Under the pieces are notes generated by a model. The model was given only the letters and a program-made list of their open reading frames with translations, searched no databases and was not told the DNA's origin. Below are positions 16,019 to 25,791 of a stretch of DNA of 61,465 bases, one piece after another. The stretch is from the NCBI GenBank assembly GCA_002396335.1, contig DGXN01000005.1, forward strand, positions 1 to 61,465. Reading direction: 5' to 3'. Position 1 is the first letter of the stretch, and every line of letters begins with the position of its first letter. The translations under genes and the position numbers were made by a program. Origin of the DNA: Bacteroidales bacterium UBA4231 (GTDB taxonomy: Bacteria > Bacteroidota > Bacteroidia > Bacteroidales > UBA932).

Positions 16019-17382
16019 GCCCGCCTGAGCCAGGAACCGCTCCGGAGACGGATCAGGAAGATGATTCCGCGGAAAGTGAGTTCCACCGCCATGCAGATCC
16101 AGAACCCCGTGAGTCCATAGACACGGGTAAGGAAAATGGCCGGCAGGATCCGAACCACCCACATCGAACCGAAGTTCATGATACTGGGCCACCGGGTGTC
16201 ACCGGCGCCCACACATGCGCCGTATACCACGATGGAGGCGGCGTAGCCCACCTCGGCAAACGCTTCTATCCGGAGACAGCGCGCGCCCGCCGCAATCACG
16301 TCCCCGTCCGGAGACAGCATGCCCATCATCTGGGGCGCGAAGGCATACATCAGAATGGCCAGAAAGCCCATAATCCCCATGCCCAGCAGGGTGGTAATCC
16401 AGGCGAAGCGGGTGGCGAGGGGTTTCCGGCCCGCTCCCACCGACTGGCCCACCAGCGTGGTGGCGGCGTCCGCGATGCCATAGCCCGGCATGTAACAGAA
16501 ACTTTCGGCCGTGATGGCAAAAGAGTTGGCGGCGATGGAGATGGTGCCCAGCGGCGCCACGATAACGGTGGAAGCAATGTGCGCCCCGCGCATGAGGATA
16601 TTCTGCAGGGCCATGGGGCCGCTGATGCCGAGGGCCTTCCCCACCACCTGCCGCGTGGGACGGAAGCTTCCTTTCTCCTGGGTGAGGCGCAGTTCAGGGG
16701 AACGGAACGCGAGGAAGCTGAACATGGCGATGCCGGTAATCACCTCTGCCAGTCCGCTCCCCAGCGCAGCGCCCATCACGCCCATATCCATCACGTAGAT
16801 GAACAGGTAATTGAAAGCCACGTCCAGCACGCACATGCCGATACTCAGGATGCTGGGAACTTTCATGTTGCCGCTGGCCTGCAGCATGGCCGCGCACGTC
16901 CAGTCCAGGATCATGGCCGGCATGAACAGCGACATGATCAGGAAATACTGCGAAGCGTCCGGAGCGATGTCCGCCCCTCCGCCCAGCCAGTACGGGAGGG
17001 CATGGGAAACGGCCGCCCCGACAAGGCCGACCACCCCGCTGAATCCCAGGGTGCAGACCAGCCCCTGCCGGAGGATACTCCGGGCAAGCGAGAAGTCGTT
17101 GGCGCCGATCGCATGCGCCACCTGCACGGAAAAGCCGCTCGTCGCCGCCATGCAGAACCCGCCCAAAAGCCACAGGCAGGTACTCACAAGGCCGATGGAA
17201 GCCCCGGCCGCCGCCCCGAGGTGCCCTACCATGGAAGCGTCGATGTACTGCATCATCACGGAGGACAGCTGGGCCAGGATAGCCGGATAACTGAGCATGA
17301 GGCACAGTTTCAGCTGCTCTCCCGTCGAGAGGGTGCCGCCGTTGCGGATGGTGGAAAGGAGGATATCTTTGCCGGAAGCCAT
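16015..17382 (-). CDS. MATE-family multidrug efflux transporter
   Basis: Twelve-helix Na+- or H+-driven exporter. The protein shows the two-fold MATE repeat: N-terminal half with LSYPAILAQLSSVMMQYIDASMVGHLG, C-terminal half with YGIADAATTLVGQSVGAGRKPLA. I chose the start MASGKDILL at 17382 because it leaves 4 bases after the recQ stop; an in-frame ATG at 17421 would overlap recQ by 35 bases. About 455 residues, normal for the family. The substrate cannot be told. Confidence 0.92.
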   Translation of the reverse strand: MASGKDILLSTIRNGGTLSTGEQLKLCLMLSYPAILAQLSSVMMQYIDASMVGHLGAAAGASIGLVSTCLWLLGGFCMAATSGFSVQVAHAIGANDFSLARSILRQGLVCTLGFSGVVGLVGAAVSHALPYWLGGGADIAPDASQYFLIMSLFMPAMILDWTCAAMLQASGNMKVPSILSIGMCVLDVAFNYLFIYVMDMGVMGAALGSGLAEVITGIAMFSFLAFRSPELRLTQEKGSFRPTRQVVGKALGISGPMALQNILMRGAHIASTVIVAPLGTISIAANSFAITAESFCYMPGYGIADAATTLVGQSVGAGRKPLATRFAWITTLLGMGIMGFLAILMYAFAPQMMGMLSPDGDVIAAGARCLRIEAFAEVGYAASIVVYGACVGAGDTRWPSIMNFGSMWVVRILPAIFLTRVYGLTGFWICMAVELTFRGIIFLIRLRSGSWLRRA

Positions 17383-17386
17383 GCGT

Positions 17387-19252
17387 TTATTCGGAATAAG
17401 GCGGAACGTCGCCGCGGTCAATGAGTTCCCGCAGCACGTCCAGATAGGTGCTGTCGGCCGTGCCGAAAGCCGACCGCAGCGCTGCGAGGGTATACCGGCC
17501 TTCCCGCGCGTCGATCCACGTTTTCAGGCGGGTTTCCAGGTCGCGGGGGCGGGGTTGCGCGTCGCGGCAGAGGTCGCATTTCCCGCAGGGGGCGCTGTCC
17601 TCCTGGCCGAAGTAGCGCAGCAGGAACTGCGCCCGGCATTCGTCCGTTTCCCCCACGTAGTCCAGCATGGTCTGCACCCGTTCGCGGTAAGTGCTCCGGA
17701 GCATCCGGTAGCGCTGGGGGCTCAGCTGGACGTTGCCGGGCTCGAGGCGGCCGTGGCTGATGTACAGGACGGTGGCATGGTCGGCGGGGATGTAGCGGAT
17801 GACGTGGTTGACGCTGAGGCCGTACAGGAGCTGGCGGAGCGCCGGGACGCTGACGGAGCAGCGGGCGGCGACGGCCTCCTCGTCGATAGGGGTGACCATG
17901 GAGAAGATGCCGGTGTACAGGCGCATGAGGGTTTCCAGGACCTGGGGCATCAGCGGGTCCGGCAGGTCGGTGGAATAGAGGGCGTTGCGCTCCACGTCTA
18001 TGCGGACACGGGTCTGGATGTCCATGTCCTCGGCAAGGGTCCAGTGCCCTTCCCGCTCGATGTATTTGACGGCATAGTAAGCCGGCGCCTTGAGGAGGCG
18101 GAACTGCTTGCAGAAGGCGTCCAGGTCGAATTTCAGCATACGGCCGATGCCGGCTTCGTACGGAATCCCGAAGAAGATGTGCACCTTCTGATAGATATCG
18201 GCAATGTACTCGAGCGAAGGGAAAGAGACTTCCTCGATCTGGCGGAGGCGCTGCTTGTCCGTGCCGTTCCACAGGAGGACGGCGTAGGAAGGAAGGCCGT
18301 CACGGCCCGCACGCCCGGCCTCCTGGAAGTAGGCTTCCGGAGAATCCGGCACGTCGGCATGCACGACAAAGCGGACGTCCGGCTTGTCGATTCCCATCCC
18401 GAAGGCGTTGGTACACACCATCACGCGGGTATTCCCGTCCTTCCAGGCGGCCTGTCTGTCGGCCCGGGCAAGGGCGCCGAGCCCCGCATGATAGAAAGAG
18501 GCCGATACCCCCGCAGCACGGAGCGCAGCAGCCATTTCCTCCGCCCTGGCGCGGCTTCTCACATACACGATGCCGCTGCCGGGAACCCCTTCGCAGATGC
18601 TGCGGATCTGACCCGTTTTGTCCTGGACCTTCCGCACGATGTAACTGAGGTTGGGCCGCTCGAAACCGGCCTTCATGAGATTGGGTTCCTTGAAGCCCAG
18701 GCGGTCCATGATGTCGGACGCTACCAGCGGAGTGGCCGTGGCGGTGAGGGCGATGACCGGGGCGCTGACGCGCTTGCGGATTTCCCCGATCTGGAGGTAA
18801 TTGGGCCGGAAGTCATAGCCCCACTGGGAGATACAGTGGGCCTCGTCCACCACGATGTAGGAGATATTCAGCACCGACAGGTACGACTGGAAAAGCTGGG
18901 TCTGAAGGCGTTCCGGGCTCAGGTACAGGAACTTGTAGTCTCCGTAAGCGGCGTTGTTCAGGGCCAGGTCCACTTCCCGGCGGTTCATGCCGGTGTGGAC
19001 GGCCATGGCTCGGATGCCGCGGCGCTGGAGGTTCTGCACCTGGTCTTTCATGAGGGCGATCAGGGGGGTCACGACGAGGGCGAGGCCCTCTTTCATCAGG
19101 GCCGGGACCTGGAAACAGACCGACTTGCCGCCGCCCGTAGGGAGGATGGCCAGGACGTCCCGGCCTTCCAGGGCTTCCCGGATAATCTCCTCCTGCCGGG
19201 GACGGAAACTGTCATATCCCCAATATGTCTTCAGGACCTCCTGTGGCGTCAT
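17387..19252 (-). CDS. recQ: ATP-dependent DNA helicase RecQ family
   Basis: 3'-5' DNA helicase for recombination and repair. The start [20 protein letters not shown] places motif 0 at the N-terminus, as in RecQ; longer upstream extensions overlap the divergent gene. Motif I is [17 protein letters not shown], motif [19 protein letters not shown], and motif VI includes [11 protein letters not shown] RecQ-Ct zinc site is visible as [10 protein letters not shown]...CGKCDLC, followed by a winged-helix region. At 621 residues it ends shortly after a helical segment and lacks a recognisable HRDC domain. Confidence 0.93.
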   Translation of the reverse strand: MTPQEVLKTYWGYDSFRPRQEEIIREALEGRDVLAILPTGGGKSVCFQVPALMKEGLALVVTPLIALMKDQVQNLQRRGIRAMAVHTGMNRREVDLALNNAAYGDYKFLYLSPERLQTQLFQSYLSVLNISYIVVDEAHCISQWGYDFRPNYLQIGEIRKRVSAPVIALTATATPLVASDIMDRLGFKEPNLMKAGFERPNLSYIVRKVQDKTGQIRSICEGVPGSGIVYVRSRARAEEMAAALRAAGVSASFYHAGLGALARADRQAAWKDGNTRVMVCTNAFGMGIDKPDVRFVVHADVPDSPEAYFQEAGRAGRDGLPSYAVLLWNGTDKQRLRQIEEVSFPSLEYIADIYQKVHIFFGIPYEAGIGRMLKFDLDAFCKQFRLLKAPAYYAVKYIEREGHWTLAEDMDIQTRVRIDVERNALYSTDLPDPLMPQVLETLMRLYTGIFSMVTPIDEEAVAARCSVSVPALRQLLYGLSVNHVIRYIPADHATVLYISHGRLEPGNVQLSPQRYRMLRSTYRERVQTMLDYVGETDECRAQFLLRYFGQEDSAPCGKCDLCRDAQPRPRDLETRLKTWIDAREGRYTLAALRSAFGTADSTYLDVLRELIDRGDVPPYSE

Positions 19253-19292
19253 AGTATGCGAAGGTACGCATTTTTTTCTTATATTTGCATCT

Positions 19293-20087
19293 ATGATTGC
19301 ACTACTTATCCCCCAACCCGACGACCGCCTCCTCGGCGCCCTGGTTTTCCAGGCAAGCAAGGAGTTCAAAGTATATGTTCCCGCCGACAGCACCGCCGCC
19401 CAGGATTACGAAGGCAAGTTCCCCGTAGTCCAGGGTACGCTGGAAAGCGTCCGGGAGCCCCTCGTCTGCGTTCTGGAAAAAGGCGCCGCCCCGGGCAAGG
19501 ACTTTGTGAAGAAAATCCTCCGCACCGCCCGCCGGCATCCGGAATTCGACGTCTATCACGTGAACCTGGAAGGCGGGAAAACCTTCCCCCGGAAGGCATC
19601 GGCCGCCAAAGTGTTCAAGCTCACGGTGGTAGAAGGGGTCAGTGCACCGCTGTCCGGCTTCATCTTCCGCACCGACAAGCTCCGCGCCCGCGCCGTCCTC
19701 AGAAAAGACGGGTCCCTGGACCCCATCCCTACGGTCCTTTCCGTGGCAAAGGATGCGCCTGTCCGCAACGTCTGGCGCGCCACCCTTCCCTGGACCGCGC
19801 CCGAAGAAGGCAAAGGACCCGCCCAGGAAGAAGCCCGCATCCGCGAAAAGCTGGACCTCTTCCGCTGGAGCGAAACCTATTTCGGCGACGAGAACTACCC
19901 CCTGAGCGTCGGCGACCAGCTGGACCTGTTCGCCACCGAGGTGGCCAAACTCTATCCCAGCTACTCCCCCGAAAACCTCAAAGAGATCATGATGAGCTTC
20001 CAGGTGGCGCAGGGCACCATCCGGAAAGTCAGGGCCTCATCCGCGCTGAAAAGCGCCCTCAAAGCCCGCGGCAAACAGCTGGATTAA
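19293..20087 (+). CDS. Conserved-looking protein of unknown function
   Basis: I do not recognise a family. The 264-residue protein has no signal peptide or membrane helix. The N-terminal part ([17 protein letters not shown]...) looks like a Rossmann-type alternation of strands and helices. The C-terminal third is charged and helical, ending KARGKQLD. A -7-like box TATATTTG at 19280-19287 is only 5 bases before the ATG, which would give an almost leaderless transcript. It is divergent from recQ (40-base gap) and convergent with the metallohydrolase gene, sharing TTAA at the stops. Codon choice matches the neighbours, so it is a real gene. Confidence 0.8.
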   Translation: MIALLIPQPDDRLLGALVFQASKEFKVYVPADSTAAQDYEGKFPVVQGTLESVREPLVCVLEKGAAPGKDFVKKILRTARRHPEFDVYHVNLEGGKTFPRKASAAKVFKLTVVEGVSAPLSGFIFRTDKLRARAVLRKDGSLDPIPTVLSVAKDAPVRNVWRATLPWTAPEEGKGPAQEEARIREKLDLFRWSETYFGDENYPLSVGDQLDLFATEVAKLYPSYSPENLKEIMMSFQVAQGTIRKVRASSALKSALKARGKQLD

Positions 20088-20878
20088 AGGTTCAGAAGCG
20101 GAGAAGCCACGCCGCGGTGGAGCACCCTGAGGGCAATGGTTCCGGGCGCCGCACCGGCCTCCTCCAATGCAGCCCTGGCACTTGCGTAGGCAAGTTCCGG
20201 GGTATTGTTATTCCCGCTCAGGTGGCACAGGAAAATGTTCCTCAGCCCCGGATGCAGGAACTGGCCGATCGCCTGGGCGCAGGCCCTGTTGGACAGATGG
20301 CCGATCCCGTGGCTGATGCGGTTTTTCAATTCCTGGGGATAGTCGCCGCCCAGGAGCATGTCTTCGTCGTAATTGGATTCCACCACGACCGTACTCGCAA
20401 TCGAGGCCCAGTGCAAGGCCTCCGGCGTAGTGTGGCCCATGTCCGTCATCAGGACAAACAGCTCTTCGCCGCAGCGGATGGCATAGCCCACACACTGCGT
20501 AGCGTCATGCGGAACCACAAAGTACTGGACGTCAAAGTCTTCCGTCACGGGATTCCAGACATGGGCGCTCAAATCCTGCCTGCAGGGGCCGATCCATTCC
20601 CGCGTGAACGGGTGCCTCAGCAGGGCGTCGTGCAGGGTGGGCGTAGTCCAGACGGGCAGGGTGAGCCGCTTGCAGAACGAGCCCAGGGAGCGGATATGGT
20701 CTCCGTGGTCGTGGGTTACGAGGATGGCCGACAGCCTGTCATACCCCAGATGCAGGGCTTCCAGTTCCTTTTTTACGCGGCGGATGCTGACTCCGGCGTC
20801 GATCAGGATGCCGGAATGAGGTCCCAGAAGGAGATAGCAGTTTCCGCAGCTGCCGCTAGAAAAACTGACGAATTGCAT
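20084..20878 (-). CDS. MBL-fold metallohydrolase, YycJ/WalJ-like
   Basis: Single-domain metallo-beta-lactamase-fold hydrolase resembling YycJ/WalJ, a putative nuclease. The start MQFVSFSSGSCGNCYLL at ATG 20878 is preferred over a GTG one codon earlier because it overlaps the TPR-gene stop as TGATG. Metal ligands are THDHGDH (about residues 61-67), a His in VVPHDATQCVGY, the Asp of LMTDMGHT, and a C-terminal His in FLCHLSGNNN. The 264 residues are normal. The SSGSCGNCYL N-terminus is characteristic of this branch. Confidence 0.88.
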   Translation of the reverse strand: MQFVSFSSGSCGNCYLLLGPHSGILIDAGVSIRRVKKELEALHLGYDRLSAILVTHDHGDHIRSLGSFCKRLTLPVWTTPTLHDALLRHPFTREWIGPCRQDLSAHVWNPVTEDFDVQYFVVPHDATQCVGYAIRCGEELFVLMTDMGHTTPEALHWASIASTVVVESNYDEDMLLGGDYPQELKNRISHGIGHLSNRACAQAIGQFLHPGLRNIFLCHLSGNNNTPELAYASARAALEEAGAAPGTIALRVLHRGVASPLLNL

Positions 20879-22872
20879 CACGGCCGGTTCTCCTCCTCAC
20901 AATAGCGGGAAATGACGTCGTAGGCTCCTTCCACGCCCAGTTCACCGGCGCGGGACAGGTCGATACAGCCTTTTTCCTTGTCTTTGAGATAAATGAGCAC
21001 CAGTCCGCGGTTGAAGTAGGCGTTCCCCATCCAGGGGTACAGGCGAATGGCCTTATCATAGCTGTCGATGGCCAGCACGAACTGGGAACTGAGGCAGTAC
21101 AGGTTGCCCAGGTTGAACTGGATGAACGGGAACGACGGCAGGATGGCGGCGGCCTGCTCCATGTCGGAGAGGGCTTCGGAGTAATCGTATTCCCGGGTCA
21201 CCTGCTCGCGGACACGGGCGCGTGTGTTGCCCTTGTCGTCCATCGTCAGGGTCTGGACATTGGACTCGAAGGAGGCGATGAACTCAATCATCTCGGCCCG
21301 CAGGGCGCCGCGGTTCATCAGGTAGAAGGCCTTGTGGTACGCGTCGTATGCGGTGGAAGGCTCTGCCTGAACGGCGTCGGAGAAGTGCTGAAGGGCCGAC
21401 GTATACTGCTTCTTGCCCATATCCTGCAGGCCTTTCAGGAACGGATCCTGCACGGGTTCCGTCAGGATGTCGGCCGACAGATCCTGCGCGGCGGGGCTGT
21501 CCGTGACGGTGACGGGCAGGGGCGAGAGGGCCAGGAAGTTATCCAGCAGGCGGTTTTCGTAGCGGTGCTCGAGGGCTTTGTTTCCGCTTTCCCGCTCCAT
21601 AACGAGGGCGAAGCGGTAGAGAGGCTTCAGGTTGATGTCCACGTCGCGGTGGCGGAGCATCTCGTCCTCGAAGCCGCCGCTGCGGGCGAAATCGGCATCG
21701 AGGGCCAGCAGGGTGCTGTATTTGCGGGTAGTGTCGGAGAAGTTGGCGCCGCCGGCGGTGGCTTTCTCGTATTCGGCCACTTTGGCGCGGGCGGTGCGGT
21801 AGTCTTCCCGGGAGGCACGGCTCATGCCCAGCTGCAGTTCCACGAAGGCGCGGTTCATGTAGGCCTTGGCAAAGTCGGGATACAGTTCGATGGCTTTGTT
21901 GTAGTCGGCCAGGGCGTCGTCCCAGCGCTGCATTTCGATGAAGAAGCCGGCACGGTTGAAATAGGCCAGCACGTTGCCGGGATTGATGGCGATGACCCGG
22001 TCCATGTCCGACAGCGCGCCTTCATAGTCCCCGACCTGCGCGCTCAGAAGGCTCCGGTTGTACAGGGTGAGGGCGTTGCCGGGCTCGTATTTGAGAACGG
22101 TGTTGAGGTCCTCCATGGCGCGGTTCAGGTCGCCGGCTTCGGAGCGCACCAGGGCACGCTGGAAATACGCCAGGGTGACGGTGGAGTCCAGTTCGATGGC
22201 CTTGTCCAGGTCCGCAAGGGCCTCCCCGTACTGCTTCCGGGTGGCTTTCAGGGTTCCGCGGCGGATGTAGCCTTCCGGCTCGAAACGGTCCAGGCGGATG
22301 GCATGGTTGTAGTCCTCAAGGGCTTTGGTGGTGTCGCCGAGGAACAGGTAGGAGGCGCCGCGGTTCAGGTAGGAAGAGGGGTCCTTGGGTTCCTGGCGGA
22401 TGTATTTGTCAAAATCGGAGACGGCGCGCTCGAACTGGCGGCTCAGGAAGTAGGTGACGCCCCGGGTGAAATACAGCCCGGAGGACCCGGGACGCAGCTG
22501 GATGGCGCGCTTGAGGTCCCGGAGGGCGCCGTCATAGTCGCCGGTGCGGCTTTCGGTGATGGCGCGGTAATGGTAGCCGGATGTGAAGACGGGGTTCAGG
22601 CGGACGGCGGTGGAAAAGTCGGCCTTGGCGCCGCGGATGTCGCCCAGATTGTACTTGGCGATACCCCGGTAGAAAAAGGTCCAGTAATCGGTAGAATCCA
22701 GCTGGGCCAGGATGTTGAAATTGGCGACGGCGTCGCCCAGGCGTCCGTCCTGCAGGGCGGTGCGGCCCCGGAAGGAGAAGACGTCTTTGTCATACTGCGC
22801 ATGGGCCGCCCAAGGGAGCAGCAGGAGTGCAAACAGAAGGACCAGGCGATTTTTCATCAAAAAAATTTTCAT
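20878..22872 (-). CDS. Secreted or periplasmic TPR-repeat protein
   Basis: A 664-residue protein with a signal peptide (hydrophobic stretch to about AAHAQYDKD). About ten consecutive tetratricopeptide repeats fill residues 30-370; typical units read AYFNRAGFFIEMQRWDDALADYNKAIEL and AYMNRAFVELQLG. A divergent middle (370-500) is followed by three to four more repeats at the C-terminus. It is presumably a scaffold for protein contacts, but no enzymatic domain is seen and the partner is unknown. A start five codons in (MKNRLVLLF) is equally possible. It is divergent from the M28-like gene with 31 bases between starts and overlaps the metallohydrolase gene by one base. Confidence 0.88.
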   Translation of the reverse strand: MKIFLMKNRLVLLFALLLLPWAAHAQYDKDVFSFRGRTALQDGRLGDAVANFNILAQLDSTDYWTFFYRGIAKYNLGDIRGAKADFSTAVRLNPVFTSGYHYRAITESRTGDYDGALRDLKRAIQLRPGSSGLYFTRGVTYFLSRQFERAVSDFDKYIRQEPKDPSSYLNRGASYLFLGDTTKALEDYNHAIRLDRFEPEGYIRRGTLKATRKQYGEALADLDKAIELDSTVTLAYFQRALVRSEAGDLNRAMEDLNTVLKYEPGNALTLYNRSLLSAQVGDYEGALSDMDRVIAINPGNVLAYFNRAGFFIEMQRWDDALADYNKAIELYPDFAKAYMNRAFVELQLGMSRASREDYRTARAKVAEYEKATAGGANFSDTTRKYSTLLALDADFARSGGFEDEMLRHRDVDINLKPLYRFALVMERESGNKALEHRYENRLLDNFLALSPLPVTVTDSPAAQDLSADILTEPVQDPFLKGLQDMGKKQYTSALQHFSDAVQAEPSTAYDAYHKAFYLMNRGALRAEMIEFIASFESNVQTLTMDDKGNTRARVREQVTREYDYSEALSDMEQAAAILPSFPFIQFNLGNLYCLSSQFVLAIDSYDKAIRLYPWMGNAYFNRGLVLIYLKDKEKGCIDLSRAGELGVEGAYDVISRYCEEENRP

Positions 22873-22903
22873 TTCAGCCGTGAAATATCTAATTTCGCGC
22901 CAA

Positions 22904-23899
22904 ATGACAAAGTTAGCAAAAATTTTTGGGATATTGCTTATCGCATTCTGCCTGCCTGCAAACGGGCAGCGCGTCCGCTACACCATCAGTCCCAAGAATG
23001 CCGAGACGGTCCTTCACAAAGAGAATGTCCGCGCCACGGTGGATTACCTCACCGCACCCTCCCTCGGCGGCCGGGCCACCGGCAGCGACGGCGCCCGCCG
23101 GAGCGCCCTCTGGCTGGAGAACCGTTTCCGGGACCTGTCCCTGGAGCCGCTCGGCGGCAGCTGGATGCACGGCTTCCGGATCAGCTCCGAGCTCTTCGGC
23201 CGGAATGTACTGGGGCTCATCCCCGGCAGCGGCACTCCCGCCCGCTATGTCATTGTCATGGCCCATTATGACAACCTGGGGACCCTCGGCGGCACATTCT
23301 ATCCCGGGGCCGACAGCAATGCCTCCGGCGTCGCCGCCCTCCTGGAACTGGGCCGCATGTTCCGCCATATGGCCGACTGCAAAAAAAGCTACGGCACCGG
23401 CCTGATCCTCGTCGCCCTGGACGGCAAGGAAAAAGACCTCTGCGGAGCGGCCGACCTCTGGCGCCTTCTGAGCGGCGGCAAGCTCCTGGACCCGGTCAGC
23501 GGCAGTCCCGTCCAGAAAGACCAGATCGCCCTGATAGTGAATCTGGACCAGCTGGGCGCCACCCTCTCTCCCCTTTCAACCGGCCGCCCCGACTACCTGA
23601 TGATGCTCTCCGAAGAAGGCTCTTCCCGCCGCAGCACCCTCGAGAAGGTCAATCGGGAGCAGGGTATCGGCCTGCAGCTGGGTTATGACTATTACGGCAG
23701 CAAGGATTTCACGAACCTGTTTTTCCGCCGCATCAGCGACCAGCGCGTTTTCCTGGAGCACGGCATCCCCTCGGTGATGTTCACCTCCGGCATCACCCTC
23801 AACAACAACAAGCCTTACGACGACGCCGACTCCCTGGACTACGACATTCTCTGCCGGCGCATCCGCCTCATTTTCTACTGGCTGGACAAAGTACTGTGA
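22904..23899 (+). CDS. M28-family peptidase-like protein with altered active-site motifs
   Basis: Exported M28-like protein (331 residues, signal peptide to about PANGQ). The first zinc-site motifs are intact: VMAHYDNLG (H121) and PGADSNASGVAALLELG (D137). The usual catalytic GEE motif reads DGKEKDLCGA, with Lys175 where the general-base Glu is expected and Glu176 kept. The C-terminal zinc histidine block, normally YH..xDT, reads YDDADS with no histidine. These points suggest an inactive or modified enzyme, but the alignment was made by eye. It starts MTKLAKIFG; upstream in-frame starts lie inside the divergent TPR gene. Confidence 0.82.
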   Translation: MTKLAKIFGILLIAFCLPANGQRVRYTISPKNAETVLHKENVRATVDYLTAPSLGGRATGSDGARRSALWLENRFRDLSLEPLGGSWMHGFRISSELFGRNVLGLIPGSGTPARYVIVMAHYDNLGTLGGTFYPGADSNASGVAALLELGRMFRHMADCKKSYGTGLILVALDGKEKDLCGAADLWRLLSGGKLLDPVSGSPVQKDQIALIVNLDQLGATLSPLSTGRPDYLMMLSEEGSSRRSTLEKVNREQGIGLQLGYDYYGSKDFTNLFFRRISDQRVFLEHGIPSVMFTSGITLNNNKPYDDADSLDYDILCRRIRLIFYWLDKVL

Positions 23900-23907
23900 T
23901 TTTTCTG

Positions 23908-23943
23908 CCGATTTTGCTATATTTGTGAGTTAAACAAAATCGG
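23908..23943 (+). promoter_or_regulatory. -7 box inside a 9-bp inverted repeat abutting the exporter start
   Basis: CCGATTTTG (23908-23916) and its exact inverse CAAAATCGG (23935-23943) flank a -7 box TATATTTG (23918-23925). The right arm touches the ATG at 23944. It could be an operator or an mRNA hairpin at the start codon. No good -33 box is seen. Confidence 0.5.
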
Positions 23944-25791
23944 ATGAAAGATTTCTGGAAAATGATGAGGCAGTACGCCTCTCCCTATAAGAAATACCTG
24001 TCGGCGGCCGTGGTGCTGAATATCCTGTCGGCCGTCTTCAATATTTTCTCATTCATCCTGCTCGTCCCCATCCTGAACACGCTGTTCAAGGTGGACGACA
24101 AGGTGTACCAGTTCATTCCCTGGGGCACGGGAGAAGGGTTCAAGGAAACCCTGGTAAACAATTTCTACTATTACGTCTCTTCCATGGCCGCGCAGTACGG
24201 CGCCATGAACGCCCTGCTGATCCTCGCCCTCGTCATGGTGGCGTTCACCGCCCTCAAGACCGCCTGCTACTTCGGCTCCAACGCCGTCATGATTCCCATC
24301 TCCACGGGCATCGTGAAGGACATCCGCTGCCGGATCTACAACAAGATCCTCCTGCTCCCCATCGGCTATTTCTCCGAGGAACGGAAGGGAGACATCATCG
24401 CCCGCATCAGCGGCGACGTCCAGGAAGTGGAGAATTCCATCACCGCTTCCATCGCCATGCTCATCAAGGATCCCATCCTCATCGTGCTGTACTTCGGGTT
24501 CCTCACCTGGATGAGCCCGGAGATGATGCTCTTCACCATTGTCTTCGCCCCCACCTTCGTGTGGGTGATGGGCCTGATCGGCAAGCAGCTCAAGCGCAAT
24601 TCGCTGGAGGCCCAGAGCCTGTGGAGCGACACCATGAGCCAGGTGGAAGAGACCCTGGGAGGCCTCAGGATTGTGAAGGCCTTCAATGCCGAAGGAAAGA
24701 TGCGCTCCCGCTTCGAAGCCATCACCGACCGCATGCGGTCCAAAGTGGCCCGCGTGAGCACCCGGCAGACCCTCGCCCACCCCGTGAGCGAATTCCTGGG
24801 CACTATCATGATCATGGTGGTCCTGTGCGTAGGCGGCGCCATGATCCTGAGAGGCGAAAGCTTTTTCGGCGGCAAGTTCATGGACGCCTCGCAGTTCATC
24901 TCCTTCATGGTCATCCTATACTCGGTCATCGAGCCCATCAAGGAACTCTCCCGCACCTCGTACAGCATCCGCAAAGGCATGGCCTCCATGGAACGCATCA
25001 ACAAAATCCTGGAGGCCGACAATCCCATCCAGGATCCGGCCCACCCCCTCCCGCTCACCGCTTTCGAGCACAGCATCCGCCTGGAGGACGTCTCTTTCTC
25101 CTACGACGGCAACCGCCGGATTCTCAGCCATATAGACCTTGAAATCCCCCGCGGGAAAATGATTGCCATCGTGGGAGAATCCGGCGCCGGAAAATCCACC
25201 CTCGTGGACCTGATCCCCCGCTTCTGGGACGTGACGGAAGGCCGCATCACCCTGGACGGGAAAGATATCCGCGAGGTCACCGTCCGGGACCTGAGGGCCC
25301 TGATGGGCAACGTGAACCAGGACCCCATCCTGTTCAACGACACCATCTTCAACAACATTGCCTTCGGCGTGGAAGGTGCCACCGAGGAAGAGGTCATCGC
25401 CGCCGCCAAGATTGCCAACGCGCATGAGTTCATCATTCAAAAGGAGGAGGGCTACCAGACCAATATCGGCGACCGGGGAAGCAAACTTTCCGGCGGTCAG
25501 CGCCAGCGGCTTTCCATCGCCCGGGCCATCCTCAAGAACCCGCCCATCCTCATCCTGGACGAAGCTACCGCCTCCCTGGACACCGAATCCGAACGCCTGG
25601 TGCAGGACGCCCTGGACCGCCTGATGTCCAGCCGCACCACCATCGCCATCGCCCACCGCCTGTCCACCATCAAGAACGCGGACCTGATTGTCGTCATGCA
25701 CGAAGGCCGCATCGTGGAAAAGGGCACGCACGAACAGCTCCTCGCCCTGGGCGGCTATTACCGGAAACTCAACGACATGCAATCCCTATGA
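23944..25791 (+). CDS. ABC exporter, fused membrane and ATPase domains (MsbA-like)
   Basis: Half-size ABC exporter working as a homodimer. Six membrane helices occupy residues about 20-320. The ATPase domain (about 360-610) has Walker A GESGAGKST, Q-loop NVNQDPILFND, signature LSGGQRQRLSIARA, Walker B ILILDEATASLD and the switch His in IAHRLST. All residues for ATP hydrolysis are present. Lipid A-core or another lipid is the usual MsbA substrate, but the downstream genes (VanZ-like, golvesin-domain) do not prove it. The 615 residues fit. It overlaps the CBM9-like gene as ATGA. Confidence 0.93.
   Translation: MKDFWKMMRQYASPYKKYLSAAVVLNILSAVFNIFSFILLVPILNTLFKVDDKVYQFIPWGTGEGFKETLVNNFYYYVSSMAAQYGAMNALLILALVMVAFTALKTACYFGSNAVMIPISTGIVKDIRCRIYNKILLLPIGYFSEERKGDIIARISGDVQEVENSITASIAMLIKDPILIVLYFGFLTWMSPEMMLFTIVFAPTFVWVMGLIGKQLKRNSLEAQSLWSDTMSQVEETLGGLRIVKAFNAEGKMRSRFEAITDRMRSKVARVSTRQTLAHPVSEFLGTIMIMVVLCVGGAMILRGESFFGGKFMDASQFISFMVILYSVIEPIKELSRTSYSIRKGMASMERINKILEADNPIQDPAHPLPLTAFEHSIRLEDVSFSYDGNRRILSHIDLEIPRGKMIAIVGESGAGKSTLVDLIPRFWDVTEGRITLDGKDIREVTVRDLRALMGNVNQDPILFNDTIFNNIAFGVEGATEEEVIAAAKIANAHEFIIQKEEGYQTNIGDRGSKLSGGQRQRLSIARAILKNPPILILDEATASLDTESERLVQDALDRLMSSRTTIAIAHRLSTIKNADLIVVMHEGRIVEKGTHEQLLALGGYYRKLNDMQSL

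Noticed and set aside
14423..16192. 589-codon minus-strand open frame opposite FKBP, queD and queE
   Set aside because: The plus-strand genes have complete motifs and tight operon spacing.
17297..20905. Very long plus-strand open frame (1202 codons) across recQ, the unknown gene and the metallohydrolase
   Set aside because: It is antisense to genes with clear motifs; its translation is low-complexity, as expected for a GC-rich shadow frame.
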